Assembly: GCA_020636315.1 (NCBI GenBank)
Contig: JACJYA010000007.1
Location: 1-64,000 of the forward strand
Source: Lewinellaceae bacterium
GTDB taxonomy: Bacteria > Bacteroidota > Bacteroidia > Chitinophagales > Saprospiraceae
Reading direction: 5' to 3'
Length of the DNA: 64,000 nt
Shown here: one piece after another, positions 32,842 to 41,962 of the stretch
How positions within the stretch are numbered: position 1 is the stretch's first letter
Layout of the letters: each line of letters opens with the position of its first letter
Made by a program: the position numbers and the translations under genes
Notes under the pieces: model-generated
What the model saw: only the letters and a program-made list of their open reading frames with translations
Told to the model about the DNA's origin: nothing
The model's database searches: none

Positions 32842-34740
32842 ATGGATAGAAATACGATAATCGGGCTAACGCTTATTTTCATTTTGCTGCTTGTCTGGCA
32901 ACAGATGATGCAGCCCACTCAGGAAGAAATAGAGGAGCAACAGCGGCGTCAGGACTCGATAGAAATGGTTCAACAACGGCAGGACAGCCTTCAACGGGTT
33001 GAAAAAGACACAACTTCCAGCCTTGATGTTGTTGAAACAGAAGATGATTCCCTGGTTTTGCTTCAGAAACAGGCGGCATTCGGGCCTTTTTCCGGTGCGG
33101 CTACGGGAAAAGAGGAGGAGATTGTCCTGGAAAACGGCCTTTTCAAAGTAACCTTTACCAGCCTGGGAGGAAGGATCAAGGAAGTAGTGCTTAAAAAGTA
33201 CTTTAAGGTGATCGAAGGAGAAGATGGCAAGGATACTAAAGTTCCCTTACCCTTGCTTGAAGATGAAAAAAACAAGTTTGAGTATTTTTTCCCCGTTGCC
33301 AATCTCCCCACCGGAGGGGTCAACAGTGGAAACCTCTACTTTGAAGTTGTTCAAAAAGATCAACAATCGGTCACGTTCCGTGCTCTGGCAGATAATGGCG
33401 GTTATTTCGAGCAGAAATACCAGATATCTCCGGAGACGTACAAGATCGACTACGATGTGCGTTTTGAAAACCTGAATACCCTGATCAGCCAGAATGCCGG
33501 TGAAGTCCGGCTGAACTGGGTTAACTACCTGAGTAAGCTGGAAAAAAATACCGTTTACGAACGCCGCTACTCGACAGTCTATTTCAAACCGGTGGAAGAA
33601 GACCCGGAATACTGCTCCTGCACTTCGGATGATGTCGAGGAGGTTAAAAACCAAAGGGTCAAATGGGTTTCCAATGCGAATCAGTTCTTCAACAGTTCTC
33701 TGATCGCCGAAGATGCATTCAACTCTGCTGTTCTGGAAACCAAAATGCTGCCGGAGGAGAGTAATGACCTTAAATTGCTGGTTTCTGAGATCAACCTGCC
33801 CTATAGCCATGCTCCTACCGAATCCTTTTCAATGGATTTTTACATCGGCCCGAATGAATTTGACCGGTTGTATGCATTCGGCAACAGCCTCCAGGATGTC
33901 ATTCCCTTTGGCTGGAGTATTTTTGGCACCATCAACCGCTGGGTGATCCGCCCCTTGTTCAATTTCCTCTCCGGCTTTATCGGGAGCAAGGGTATCGTTA
34001 TCCTTTTCCTTACGCTTATCGTAAAATTGCTACTTTACCCGCTGACATACCGCATGCTCTATTCCCAGTCTAAAATGGGAGCCCTGAAGCCCAGGCTGGA
34101 AGGCATGAAAGAGAAATACAAGGACGACCCTCAGCAGCAGCAGATGGAAACGATGAAGCTATATCGGGAATTTGGAGTTAACCCGCTGGGAGGCTGTATG
34201 CCCATGGTACTGCAGATGCCAATATGGTTTGCTCTTTACCGCTTCTTTCCGGCTTCAATTGAATTCCGGCAGGCGGGTTTTCTCTGGGCAGACGACTTGT
34301 CATCCTACGATGTTTTTGTCCAGTTACCCTTCGAACTGCCCTTCAACATGGGAGCCCATATCAGCTTGTTCACTTTGCTTTGGGCAATAACTACCCTGAT
34401 CTATACTTATTACAATACCCGGCACATGGATATGTCTGCTAACCCTGCCATGAAGTACATGCAGTACATTATGCCGATTATGTTCCTGGGCTTTTTCAAT
34501 ACTTTTGCCTCGGGCCTTACCTGTTATTTGCTGTTCAGCAACCTGTTCAACATTACTCAGACCCTGGTTACAAAGAATTATATTATCGATAACGAGAAGA
34601 TTGAGAAAGAGCTGGAGGATTACCGCAAAAAACCCAAGAAAAAGGGCGGGTTCCAGCAGAGGCTGGAAGCAGCACTCAAAGAACAGCAACGGATTCAGGA
34701 ACAAAAGGATACACAGCAAGGGAAAAAGAGAAAAAGATAA
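32842..34740 (+). CDS. yidC: Membrane protein insertase YidC
   Basis: A 632-residue inner-membrane insertase that helps place membrane proteins, with or without SecYEG. It has the N-terminal anchor helix (about 5-20), the large periplasmic beta domain (about 90-350) typical of Gram-negative YidC, and the conserved five-helix core (about 365-600): KGIVILFLTLIVKLLLYPLT, FGVNPLGGCMPMVLQMPIWFALY, and the last helices MQYIMPIMFLGFFNTFASGLTCYLLFSN (shown in part). The C-tail is basic, as expected for ribosome contact. TTG at 32839 precedes ATG at 32842; ATG is chosen. The usual neighbour pyrG is not here. Confidence 0.96.
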   Translation: MDRNTIIGLTLIFILLLVWQQMMQPTQEEIEEQQRRQDSIEMVQQRQDSLQRVEKDTTSSLDVVETEDDSLVLLQKQAAFGPFSGAATGKEEEIVLENGLFKVTFTSLGGRIKEVVLKKYFKVIEGEDGKDTKVPLPLLEDEKNKFEYFFPVANLPTGGVNSGNLYFEVVQKDQQSVTFRALADNGGYFEQKYQISPETYKIDYDVRFENLNTLISQNAGEVRLNWVNYLSKLEKNTVYERRYSTVYFKPVEEDPEYCSCTSDDVEEVKNQRVKWVSNANQFFNSSLIAEDAFNSAVLETKMLPEESNDLKLLVSEINLPYSHAPTESFSMDFYIGPNEFDRLYAFGNSLQDVIPFGWSIFGTINRWVIRPLFNFLSGFIGSKGIVILFLTLIVKLLLYPLTYRMLYSQSKMGALKPRLEGMKEKYKDDPQQQQMETMKLYREFGVNPLGGCMPMVLQMPIWFALYRFFPASIEFRQAGFLWADDLSSYDVFVQLPFELPFNMGAHISLFTLLWAITTLIYTYYNTRHMDMSANPAMKYMQYIMPIMFLGFFNTFASGLTCYLLFSNLFNITQTLVTKNYIIDNEKIEKELEDYRKKPKKKGGFQQRLEAALKEQQRIQEQKDTQQGKKRKR

Positions 34741-34759
34741 TTCTTCGGGAAATCCTGGT

Positions 34760-35329
34760 ATGAGACGATTTTTCCGGTCAAAATGGCTGTTTTTCTTTAT
34801 ACTGGCCGCTGCCTGTAACAGAGGGTGGGCTCCGATAAAGGAAAGCAGGGTTTCCGAAGGCTCCGCTCCCGGCACAGATACGTTGCTGCAGGCCCCGGAG
34901 GTTTCCGGCTTGGAAGACTCTCTGCTGCTTCCTCTCACGGAACCCCGGCTGATGGCCAGCCTGAAACATACGCCCTGTTATGGACACTGCCCGGTTTATG
35001 AAGTTCAGTTCTACTCCAATGGCCAGGCACTTTATAAGGGCTTAGAAAATGTACCTCTCCAGGGAATCTATCTGGCCATAGTGCCAGACAATACCATCCG
35101 GGAGATCCTGGAAAAAGCGCGGGAAATCCGTTTTTTTCAGCTCAGTGATTCCTACCCGCTAAACGGCAGGCCCATAGCTGACCTCCCGCAGGTTATCACG
35201 TATCTCAATGATGGGCGAAGGGAAAAAACCATAGTCAACAACCACCTCGCTCCGGTTGAACTCATTAACTTCGAAAGGTTCCTGGACAAACTTGCAATGG
35301 AGATATCCTGGCAACCGAAAGTGGAGTGA
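34760..35329 (+). CDS. DUF6438-type lipoprotein
   Basis: A 189-residue lipoprotein (MRRFFRSKWLFFFILAAAC, Cys19) whose conserved part begins LKHTPCYGHCPVYEVQFY, the hallmark of DUF6438, with the paired cysteines in CYGHC, and continues with NGQALYKG and DLPQVITYLNDG. The family's role is unknown. The ATG at 34760 lies 19 bases after yidC, so it is probably cotranscribed with it. The frame is open further upstream inside yidC, but that part is out of phase with the yidC protein and has no family resemblance. Confidence 0.8.
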   Translation: MRRFFRSKWLFFFILAAACNRGWAPIKESRVSEGSAPGTDTLLQAPEVSGLEDSLLLPLTEPRLMASLKHTPCYGHCPVYEVQFYSNGQALYKGLENVPLQGIYLAIVPDNTIREILEKAREIRFFQLSDSYPLNGRPIADLPQVITYLNDGRREKTIVNNHLAPVELINFERFLDKLAMEISWQPKVE

Positions 35330-35344
35330 TTTGACTCATGCAAG

Positions 35345-37855
35345 TTACCGGAATTCCACTTGCCTGAAATTTTCAGGGATAATGGCTATTACCTGATCTC
35401 CTTCCTGCTCAAACCCGGTTGACTGGCCGTCCGCCAGGCATTGATTCACCTGAAAAGGCAACCCGAATAGCTGTAAACGGAAGCTGTGGTAAGCTGTATT
35501 AAAACTGCCTTCCCATTCCTGTTCGATGCGGAACGATTTTTTTTCAGAAGTGGCCTGGAATGTCCGGAGTTTATATTGTCCTTCCCTGTAATCATAGCGC
35601 TCTCCGGCATCTTCGTAGAGCTCACTTTGGCCTTGGCCGTAGTAACACCGAAGGGTGATGGAATCAAACGCCTTCTCTCCAACATACTGTTGAACAGGGT
35701 AATTGGGGATGACCGAACCCTCCTTCACAAAGACGGGAATCCTGTCAGGGCGGGTTTTAAAAGTGGCCATCTGCTTTCCTTCATAGCGGGTGCCTGCCCA
35801 ATAGCTGTACCATCTTCCCTTTGGCAGATATACTTTCAGCTGTTCTGATCCGGGGGCGAGGGCCGGGGCGGCCAGAATATGGCTGCCGAAGAGGAATTCT
35901 TCTTCCCGCTCCAGAGCAACCGGGTCCTCCGGGCTATAGAGGAAGAGGCTGCGAATAACCGGGCTTCCGGTTTGCACGTATTGCCGGAATGCTGTGTAAA
36001 TATAGGGGAGGAGCTCGTACCGAAATTCGATGGCCTTCCTGGCCAGCAGGGTGTTGTCTTCTCCAAAAGACCAGGGTTCCTGGTCCATGCGGTTTTCTTT
36101 TTCGGCAGCCTGTATCATTTCAGCCTCGGCCTCGGCGGCGCCGTCTATGTTGTTGCCCATGGAATGAACCCGGTAGAGTGGATGAAATACTGCCAGTTGG
36201 AGCCACCGGATGAAGAGTTCGCCGTCCGGTTGTTTGTCAAAGCCGCCGATATCTGAACCTACAAAGGAAAAGCCGGACGCGCTCAAGCGCTGACACTGGA
36301 GATTGGCCAGGCGCAGGTGTTCCCAGGTGGCGGCGTTGTCACCTGTCCAGACGGATGCGAATCGCTGGCCTCCGCTGAAGGTGGCCCGGGTCAGTACGAA
36401 CGGCCGTTTGCCGGGTTTTAACTTTTTCAGGCCTTCAAAAGTCGCTCTCGACATTTGTTGGCCGTAAACGTTATGAGCTTTCCGATGGTCGCAGGGATGC
36501 CCGTCATAGTGGTGAAGCACATTGTCCGGGCAGGTGGCGCCTTCCACTTTAAAAACTGCCGGCTCGTTCATGTCATTCCAGAAACCACTGACCCCGTCCT
36601 CGAGGTAAAGGCCCTTGTACAGGCCGCCCCACCATTCCCGGACGTCCGGGCGGGTAAAATCAGGGAACACACAATCCGGAGGCCAGACCGGGCCCCTCAT
36701 GAGTTCTCCGCTGGAGCGGCGGGCGAAGGCCTCTTTTTCCATTCCTTTTTGATAAACCCGGTACTTTGAATCCACCCTGATGCCCGGATCGATCATGACT
36801 ACGGTTTGGAAGCCCTGTTGTCGGAGTTTCCCGATCATAGCGGAAGGATTGGGAAAATAATCCTTATTCCAGGTAAAGCACCGGTATCCGTCCATGTAAT
36901 CAATATCGAGATAGATGGCGTCACAGGGGATCCGGCGTTTTCGGAATTCCCCGGCGAGTTCCAGCACTCTGCTCTCAGGATAATAACTCCAGCGGCACTG
37001 GTGGAAACCCAGGGCCCATAAAGGAGGAAGTTCCGGCCGGCCGGTTAGCCAGGCATAACGCCGGGCAACATCCATCGCCGCCGGGCCGTATATGAAATAG
37101 TAGTCCATCTCTCCTCCGTCGGCCATGAAAGTGGTGGCGCCCCGTTGCTCACTGTCGAAGTCAAAATGAGTGCGGTAGCTGTTGTTGAGAAAGATGCCAT
37201 AGGCCACTCCCTCTCGTACCGAGTAATAGAAAGGGATGGACCGGTAGAGGGGATCCTGGCCTGTCTTATAAGAAAACGAATCGGTATTCCAGTTCTGAAT
37301 TTTATGGCCCCGGAGGTTGGCTGAACAGGTTTTGTCCCCCATGCCAAAATAAGCTTCCCCTGCCCAAGCCTTGTGGGTTACCTTAACCTGGCAGATACCA
37401 TTCATAATGGTTCGGCGGCAATAAAAAGGCGCTTCCTCCTGCAGGATCAGTTTTTCGCTTTCGGCATCGAAAATGCTGACCTGAAGGTTTTCCTTGAGGA
37501 TGCGGCAGACGGCCTTGCTGGTTCGGAGGAAAAAATGCGTACTGTCTCCACCGGCAGTAACCTGAGGAAGGCTGCGCCTGGCTTCCGGATCGGTAGCATA
37601 GGAAAAGCCGCTTTCGAAACGCCCCTCAGGGGCATAGCGGAAGCGAAAAATGTCATCGGAAACTACTTCTACCTTCAGGGTTAAGCCATTTTCGGATTCA
37701 TAGACAAAGGCCTCATCCTTTTCGTGGTAATGGACTGCAATTTTGTCCGGCTGGAATTCGTGATATATATCCCGATACCGTTTTCCGGTAACGGTGTCTT
37801 CATCTTTTACCGTGCCGGCCTCGGTATCATGATGTTTACTGTGTTGGTTTTCCAT
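35345..37855 (-). CDS. Glycoside hydrolase family 31 alpha-glucosidase
   Basis: An 836-residue GH31 enzyme. N-terminal beta-sandwich (about 50-270), then the (beta/alpha)8 barrel with PPLWALGFHQCRWSYY, the nucleophile D428 in GFWNDMNEP, the likely acid/base D506 in VWTGDNAATW, and FVGSDIGGF; the C-terminal beta domains follow. GH31 members hydrolyse alpha-linked glucosides. There is no signal peptide; the N-terminus is short and polar, so the enzyme is probably cytoplasmic and acts on imported oligosaccharides. It is 36 bases downstream of glpD, forming an operon. Confidence 0.92.
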   Translation of the reverse strand: MENQHSKHHDTEAGTVKDEDTVTGKRYRDIYHEFQPDKIAVHYHEKDEAFVYESENGLTLKVEVVSDDIFRFRYAPEGRFESGFSYATDPEARRSLPQVTAGGDSTHFFLRTSKAVCRILKENLQVSIFDAESEKLILQEEAPFYCRRTIMNGICQVKVTHKAWAGEAYFGMGDKTCSANLRGHKIQNWNTDSFSYKTGQDPLYRSIPFYYSVREGVAYGIFLNNSYRTHFDFDSEQRGATTFMADGGEMDYYFIYGPAAMDVARRYAWLTGRPELPPLWALGFHQCRWSYYPESRVLELAGEFRKRRIPCDAIYLDIDYMDGYRCFTWNKDYFPNPSAMIGKLRQQGFQTVVMIDPGIRVDSKYRVYQKGMEKEAFARRSSGELMRGPVWPPDCVFPDFTRPDVREWWGGLYKGLYLEDGVSGFWNDMNEPAVFKVEGATCPDNVLHHYDGHPCDHRKAHNVYGQQMSRATFEGLKKLKPGKRPFVLTRATFSGGQRFASVWTGDNAATWEHLRLANLQCQRLSASGFSFVGSDIGGFDKQPDGELFIRWLQLAVFHPLYRVHSMGNNIDGAAEAEAEMIQAAEKENRMDQEPWSFGEDNTLLARKAIEFRYELLPYIYTAFRQYVQTGSPVIRSLFLYSPEDPVALEREEEFLFGSHILAAPALAPGSEQLKVYLPKGRWYSYWAGTRYEGKQMATFKTRPDRIPVFVKEGSVIPNYPVQQYVGEKAFDSITLRCYYGQGQSELYEDAGERYDYREGQYKLRTFQATSEKKSFRIEQEWEGSFNTAYHSFRLQLFGLPFQVNQCLADGQSTGFEQEGDQVIAIIPENFRQVEFR

Positions 37856-37891
37856 GCCTGAAGTCTGTTATTCTTTTTATTGATGAAGAGG

Positions 37892-39574
37892 TCAGGGCAG
37901 AACTTTGCGGCCTGCCTGGCCGGAATACTCAAATTCCGAAACCCATTTGATTTCCTCCAGAACCTCTTTTTTCGCCTGTTCCAACTGAGTTTCGTTCCAT
38001 TGGAAGTATTCCTGGAAGTCTTTCAGTATTGTTTCCATTACCGGCCTTATACTGGGGAGGTTAAAATACAACCTGCCGGTTCGGCGATTGAAAAAGTCCA
38101 TGGGCCGGAAGGCCAGTTCGTGATGGACGGCATACCAGGCTTCAGCCCTGGCCAGGGCCGTTTCAGGGCCGTCACTGAACGTTTTCAGCTTTTCCAGAAT
38201 TTCACCTGTCTGGCGGCCATAATTGGATACCAGGTATTCGGCAAAGGAACCATTTAATCCCAGTTCCCCAAGCTGCTGGCCTATTGCCTGCTGATAGGCC
38301 CGGACCTCTTTTGAGTCTTTAAACGGGCCACCCGATAAACTGATCTTGTCAGTTTTGCCGGGTTGTAAGGCCTTGCCGTATTCTTTACGAAGTTTTTCTC
38401 CCAGTAGAGAGGTAATGCGTTCGGCCATCCTGCGATAGCCGGTCAGTTTGCCTCCTGCAATGGAAATGAGGCCCGAATCCGATTCAAAGATCTCATCTTT
38501 CCGGGACATTTCGGAGGCCGTTTTCCCTTCTTCGTAAATGAGGGGCCGCAACCCTGCCCAACTGGACTCCACATCTTCGGTTTTCAGGTTCAATCCCGGG
38601 AACATCCGGTTCGTTGCAATCAGCAGGTAATCCACATCTTCCTGATTGATGGGTATTTTGTCGGGGTCTCCCTCATAAGGAGTGTCGGTGGTGCCGATGT
38701 AGGTTACCCGCTGCCGTGGAATGGCGAATATCATTCTTCCGTCCGGAACATCAAAATACAACGATTGCCGCAGCGGGAAACGCTTGTGAGGTACGACGAT
38801 ATGCACGCCTTTCGACAGGAAAAGACGCTTGCCTTTCAGCGAGTGGTCTTCCTTCCGGAGAGTGTCCACCCACGGGCCGGCTGCACTGACAACATATTTT
38901 GCCTTTATTTCAAAGGATTTGCCGCTGGCCATATCCGTACAATTTGTACCTACGGCCTTTCCTTCCTGGTAAATCAGGCTATCAACCCTCGCGTAATTGA
39001 GGCATACTGCACCATACTTTATCGCCGTCTTGATGTTTTCAATAGTCAGGCGGGCATCATCCGTGCGATACTCCGCATAATATCCGCTTCCATGCAGGGC
39101 TTCTTCCTGGCTTTTGAGCAGGGGTTCTTTTTCCAGTGTCTGCTCTTTGGAGAGCATTTTTCTTTTGTCCTCTCCTTTTACCCCGGCGAGAAGGTCGTAA
39201 ACGAGCAGCCCGATTGAGGTGCTTAAAGGGCCGAATGTACCCCCGGTTACAAGGGGGAGCAGCATTTTTTCGGCAAGGACGAGGTGAGGGGCCAGCCGGT
39301 GAACGATAGCTCGTTCACGCCCTACTTCCCTTACCAGCCCAATCTCAAACTGCTTGAGATACCGAAGGCCCCCGTGGATGAGTTTTGTCGATTTGCTGCT
39401 GGTCCCGGAAGCAAAGTCATTTTTTTCAAGCAGAGCTACTTTCATGCCTCGGGCGGCAGCGTCCAATGCAATTCCGGCCCCGGTTATGCCTCCTCCGATA
39501 ACGATCAGGTCATAAGGTTCGTTTTTGAGTTTATTAATGATTTCTTTTCGATACAAGGAGGAATGCAGGCTCAT
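37892..39574 (-). CDS. glpD: Glycerol-3-phosphate dehydrogenase (FAD, quinone-linked)
   Basis: The 560-residue enzyme oxidises glycerol-3-phosphate to dihydroxyacetone phosphate at the membrane. The FAD motif VIGGGITGAGIALDAAARG is at 25-43, followed by SSKSTKLIHGGLRYL, the GlpD C-terminal region with AGLRPLI and GGKLTGYRRMAE. Length and motifs match the aerobic GlpD type. ATG at 39574 gives the standard N-terminus; the 20-residue upstream extension is not family-like. It is divergent from the PfkB kinase and leads the GH31 operon, so it probably belongs to a carbohydrate/glycerol catabolic set. Confidence 0.9.
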   Translation of the reverse strand: MSLHSSLYRKEIINKLKNEPYDLIVIGGGITGAGIALDAAARGMKVALLEKNDFASGTSSKSTKLIHGGLRYLKQFEIGLVREVGRERAIVHRLAPHLVLAEKMLLPLVTGGTFGPLSTSIGLLVYDLLAGVKGEDKRKMLSKEQTLEKEPLLKSQEEALHGSGYYAEYRTDDARLTIENIKTAIKYGAVCLNYARVDSLIYQEGKAVGTNCTDMASGKSFEIKAKYVVSAAGPWVDTLRKEDHSLKGKRLFLSKGVHIVVPHKRFPLRQSLYFDVPDGRMIFAIPRQRVTYIGTTDTPYEGDPDKIPINQEDVDYLLIATNRMFPGLNLKTEDVESSWAGLRPLIYEEGKTASEMSRKDEIFESDSGLISIAGGKLTGYRRMAERITSLLGEKLRKEYGKALQPGKTDKISLSGGPFKDSKEVRAYQQAIGQQLGELGLNGSFAEYLVSNYGRQTGEILEKLKTFSDGPETALARAEAWYAVHHELAFRPMDFFNRRTGRLYFNLPSIRPVMETILKDFQEYFQWNETQLEQAKKEVLEEIKWVSEFEYSGQAGRKVLP

Positions 39575-39711
39575 AATTGAGTTGTTTGTTTTTGAAGGAA
39601 TTTCCACTAATTTACCGAAGTGAAATATAACCACTTTGTGTTAAAAATACAATAAGTCGCGAAGGGCTCAAGCTTACTTTCTATAAAACGATACGCAAAA
39701 AATTGTTTGAA

Positions 39712-40659
39712 ATGTCAGGCAGGCGGACCAAAAAATACGATATTCTGGCGGTTGGAGAGCTGCTGATCGATTTTATCTCCACGGATTTTGCGGAAAACCT
39801 GGATGAGGCCCAGAATTTCAAGCGGCTTCAGGGAGGGAGCCCGGCCAATATGTGTATGAACATGGCCCGGCTGGGCAACAGGCCTGTGCTGGTGGCTTCC
39901 CTTGGCGATGACGATATGGGGCGTTACCTGCTCAAATTCGTACAAAGCCTGGGTGTGGAATGCCGCAATGTCCGTTCTGTAGATGTTCCAACTACATTAA
40001 TACTGGTTACACGTTCCCGGAATGTTTCCAATTTCGAAGCGTACCGTGGAGCCGACTGTGAGATCACTGACCAACAATTCCCTCCCGGCATTTTCGATGA
40101 GATAGCTCTTTTTCACACTACTTGTTTTGCCCTGAGCCGGGAGCCTGCTCAGGGCAGCATCATGCGCGCTGCGAAACAGGCTGCTCAGAAAGGATGCCAG
40201 TTGAGCATTGACGCCAACTACGCCGGAAAGATATGGAAAGATCAGCGGCAGGCCCGGCAGATCGTGGCAGAATATTGCAACTACGGGGCTCTGGTTAAGG
40301 TGAGCGAAGTGGATTGGGAGCGCCTTTACGGCTCTAAACTGGAAAGCCCGGAAAAAGCAGCGGACTATCTTCTGGGGCTTGGGGCAACCGAAGCCTGCAT
40401 CACCCTGGGGAGTGAGGGCTGCCTGGTGGCCAATGAGGGAGAGCGGCTTTTTCTGCCTGCCCGGGAAGTGGAAGTCCGGGATACCACCGGGGCAGGCGAT
40501 GCTTTCTGGTCTGGTTACCTGACTGCCTGGCTGGATGGCGAGCCTTTGGCTAACCGGGCCAAGGCGGGCCGCCGTATGGCGGAGCTGAAATTAGGGCATT
40601 TCGGGCCACTGCCCAACCGTATTCCCAAAATGAAGGTTTATGAGGATTTCGATCAGTGA
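39712..40659 (+). CDS. PfkB-family sugar kinase (fructokinase-like)
   Basis: A 315-residue ribokinase-like kinase with the first PfkB signature around GGSPANMCMNMARLG and the second, DTTGAGDAFWSGY (257-269), with catalytic base D263. The pattern is closest to fructokinase/2-keto-3-deoxygluconate kinase types, but the sugar cannot be settled. The frame continues to TTG 39703, yet ATG 39712 is the likely start. It is divergent from glpD (138-base spacer) and its stop abuts the stop of the convergent CNNM gene. Confidence 0.88.
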   Translation: MSGRRTKKYDILAVGELLIDFISTDFAENLDEAQNFKRLQGGSPANMCMNMARLGNRPVLVASLGDDDMGRYLLKFVQSLGVECRNVRSVDVPTTLILVTRSRNVSNFEAYRGADCEITDQQFPPGIFDEIALFHTTCFALSREPAQGSIMRAAKQAAQKGCQLSIDANYAGKIWKDQRQARQIVAEYCNYGALVKVSEVDWERLYGSKLESPEKAADYLLGLGATEACITLGSEGCLVANEGERLFLPAREVEVRDTTGAGDAFWSGYLTAWLDGEPLANRAKAGRRMAELKLGHFGPLPNRIPKMKVYEDFDQ

Positions 40660-41763
40660 TTAACCTTCGGGTTTATCGCTTTCATCATTGATGATCCCGA
40701 GAGCGCGTGCTCTTTTTTCCCAGTTCTTTCTGGCCAGCGACTGCATGTCCTCGATGTTGTCCTGTTCATCAACGATCTCCATACCGATCAGGGTCTCTAT
40801 GACGTCTTCCATGGTAATGATGCCTGCCATCCCTCCGAATTCATCAACGACCAGGGCGATATGTTCCCGTTTTTCCATCAAACGGTTGAACAGGTCAGGC
40901 AATGCCATTTGTTCATTGACGATCATGATCTCCCGCATGATTTCCCTGAGGGGCTTGTCTCCGTTATTGTGGATCATGCAACCCAGGATCTCATCTTTTA
41001 GGACAAAACCGTTGATGTGGTCTTTAGTGTCTTTGTAAAGAGGAATTCTGGAAAACTGTAACTTCTGATTGGCCTGATAAAAACTGGCGATCGGCATTTC
41101 CTGGTCAGCCGCTTTCACTACGGTCCGGGGAGTCATAATGTCTTTTGCCCGGATCGTGTTGAGCCGCATGAGGTTTTGAATAATCTTGGATTCGTTGCTT
41201 CTGAAAATCCCTTCCTGTTCCCCGATCTCCGCCATTGCGGAGAAATCCGCCCGGCTCAGGACACTTTTTGATTTGTCTTTTTTCATTTTTCTGGTGATGA
41301 ACTGGCTCAGCCACACCAGGGGGAGGAGCGTATAGATCAGGATATTAATGGCGTTGGCGGTGAAACCGGACAGTTGTTCCCAGTAATTGGCGCCCAGCGT
41401 TTTCGGAATGATCTCGGAAAGGATGAGAATGGCCAGTGTCATTACAGCCCCCACTAATGCTTCAATCGAGAAAGGCATTTCAAGGCCTCCGAGGATCATT
41501 GGGGTATCACCGAATTCTTTGCCGGCCTGGGCTCCCACACCAATAGCCCCAAGGGTATGGGCAATGGTATTGAGGGTTAGTATGGCGGATAAAGGCCGGT
41601 CTATGTCATCCTTGAACTGTTTGAGCAGCCTGCCTGTCCGTGCCCCCTGCTTGTATTTGATCTCAACAAAAGAGGGAGTAATACTCAATAGAACTGCCTC
41701 CCAGATGGAACAGAGGAAGGAAAAACATATTGAAAGCATAAAGAATAAGATCAACAAGCCCAT
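40660..41763 (-). CDS. CNNM/DUF21 membrane protein with CBS pair (HlyC/CorC family)
   Basis: A 367-residue protein with an N-terminal CNNM (DUF21) membrane domain (about 1-180) and a tandem CBS module (about 200-335; KDIMTPRTVVKA, HIALVVDEFGGMAGIITMEDVIETLIG). Homologues export or sense Mg2+/Co2+; the CBS pair binds adenine nucleotides. It lacks the C-terminal CorC_HlyC domain found in longer relatives, ending 30 residues after the second CBS repeat. The stop adjoins that of the PfkB gene. No signal is expected beyond the first helix. Confidence 0.88.
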   Translation of the reverse strand: MGLLILFFMLSICFSFLCSIWEAVLLSITPSFVEIKYKQGARTGRLLKQFKDDIDRPLSAILTLNTIAHTLGAIGVGAQAGKEFGDTPMILGGLEMPFSIEALVGAVMTLAILILSEIIPKTLGANYWEQLSGFTANAINILIYTLLPLVWLSQFITRKMKKDKSKSVLSRADFSAMAEIGEQEGIFRSNESKIIQNLMRLNTIRAKDIMTPRTVVKAADQEMPIASFYQANQKLQFSRIPLYKDTKDHINGFVLKDEILGCMIHNNGDKPLREIMREIMIVNEQMALPDLFNRLMEKREHIALVVDEFGGMAGIITMEDVIETLIGMEIVDEQDNIEDMQSLARKNWEKRARALGIINDESDKPEG

Positions 41764-41895
41764 GTTGCCGGTTTGCCTGCGAAATTAACAAAGTTTCACT
41801 CTTTGACAAATTGTCATTAGGCCCGGGACAGGAAGTACCGCGGGCTTGCCGCGAATTTTATGCCCACACCTCTTTTGAAAAAAGCACCCTCCCCG

Positions 41896-41938
41896 GGAAA
41901 AATGACGAGAGCCATCCCTGTAAGCCGGGATGACTCTC
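41896..41938 (-). terminator. Terminator of the LysM gene
   Basis: gagagccatccc (41907-41918) pairs with gggatgactctc (41927-41938) with one non-Watson-Crick position; on the minus strand a T-run follows. Confidence 0.8.
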
Positions 41939-41962
41939 CGTTGAGTTTGGATTATTTCAGCT

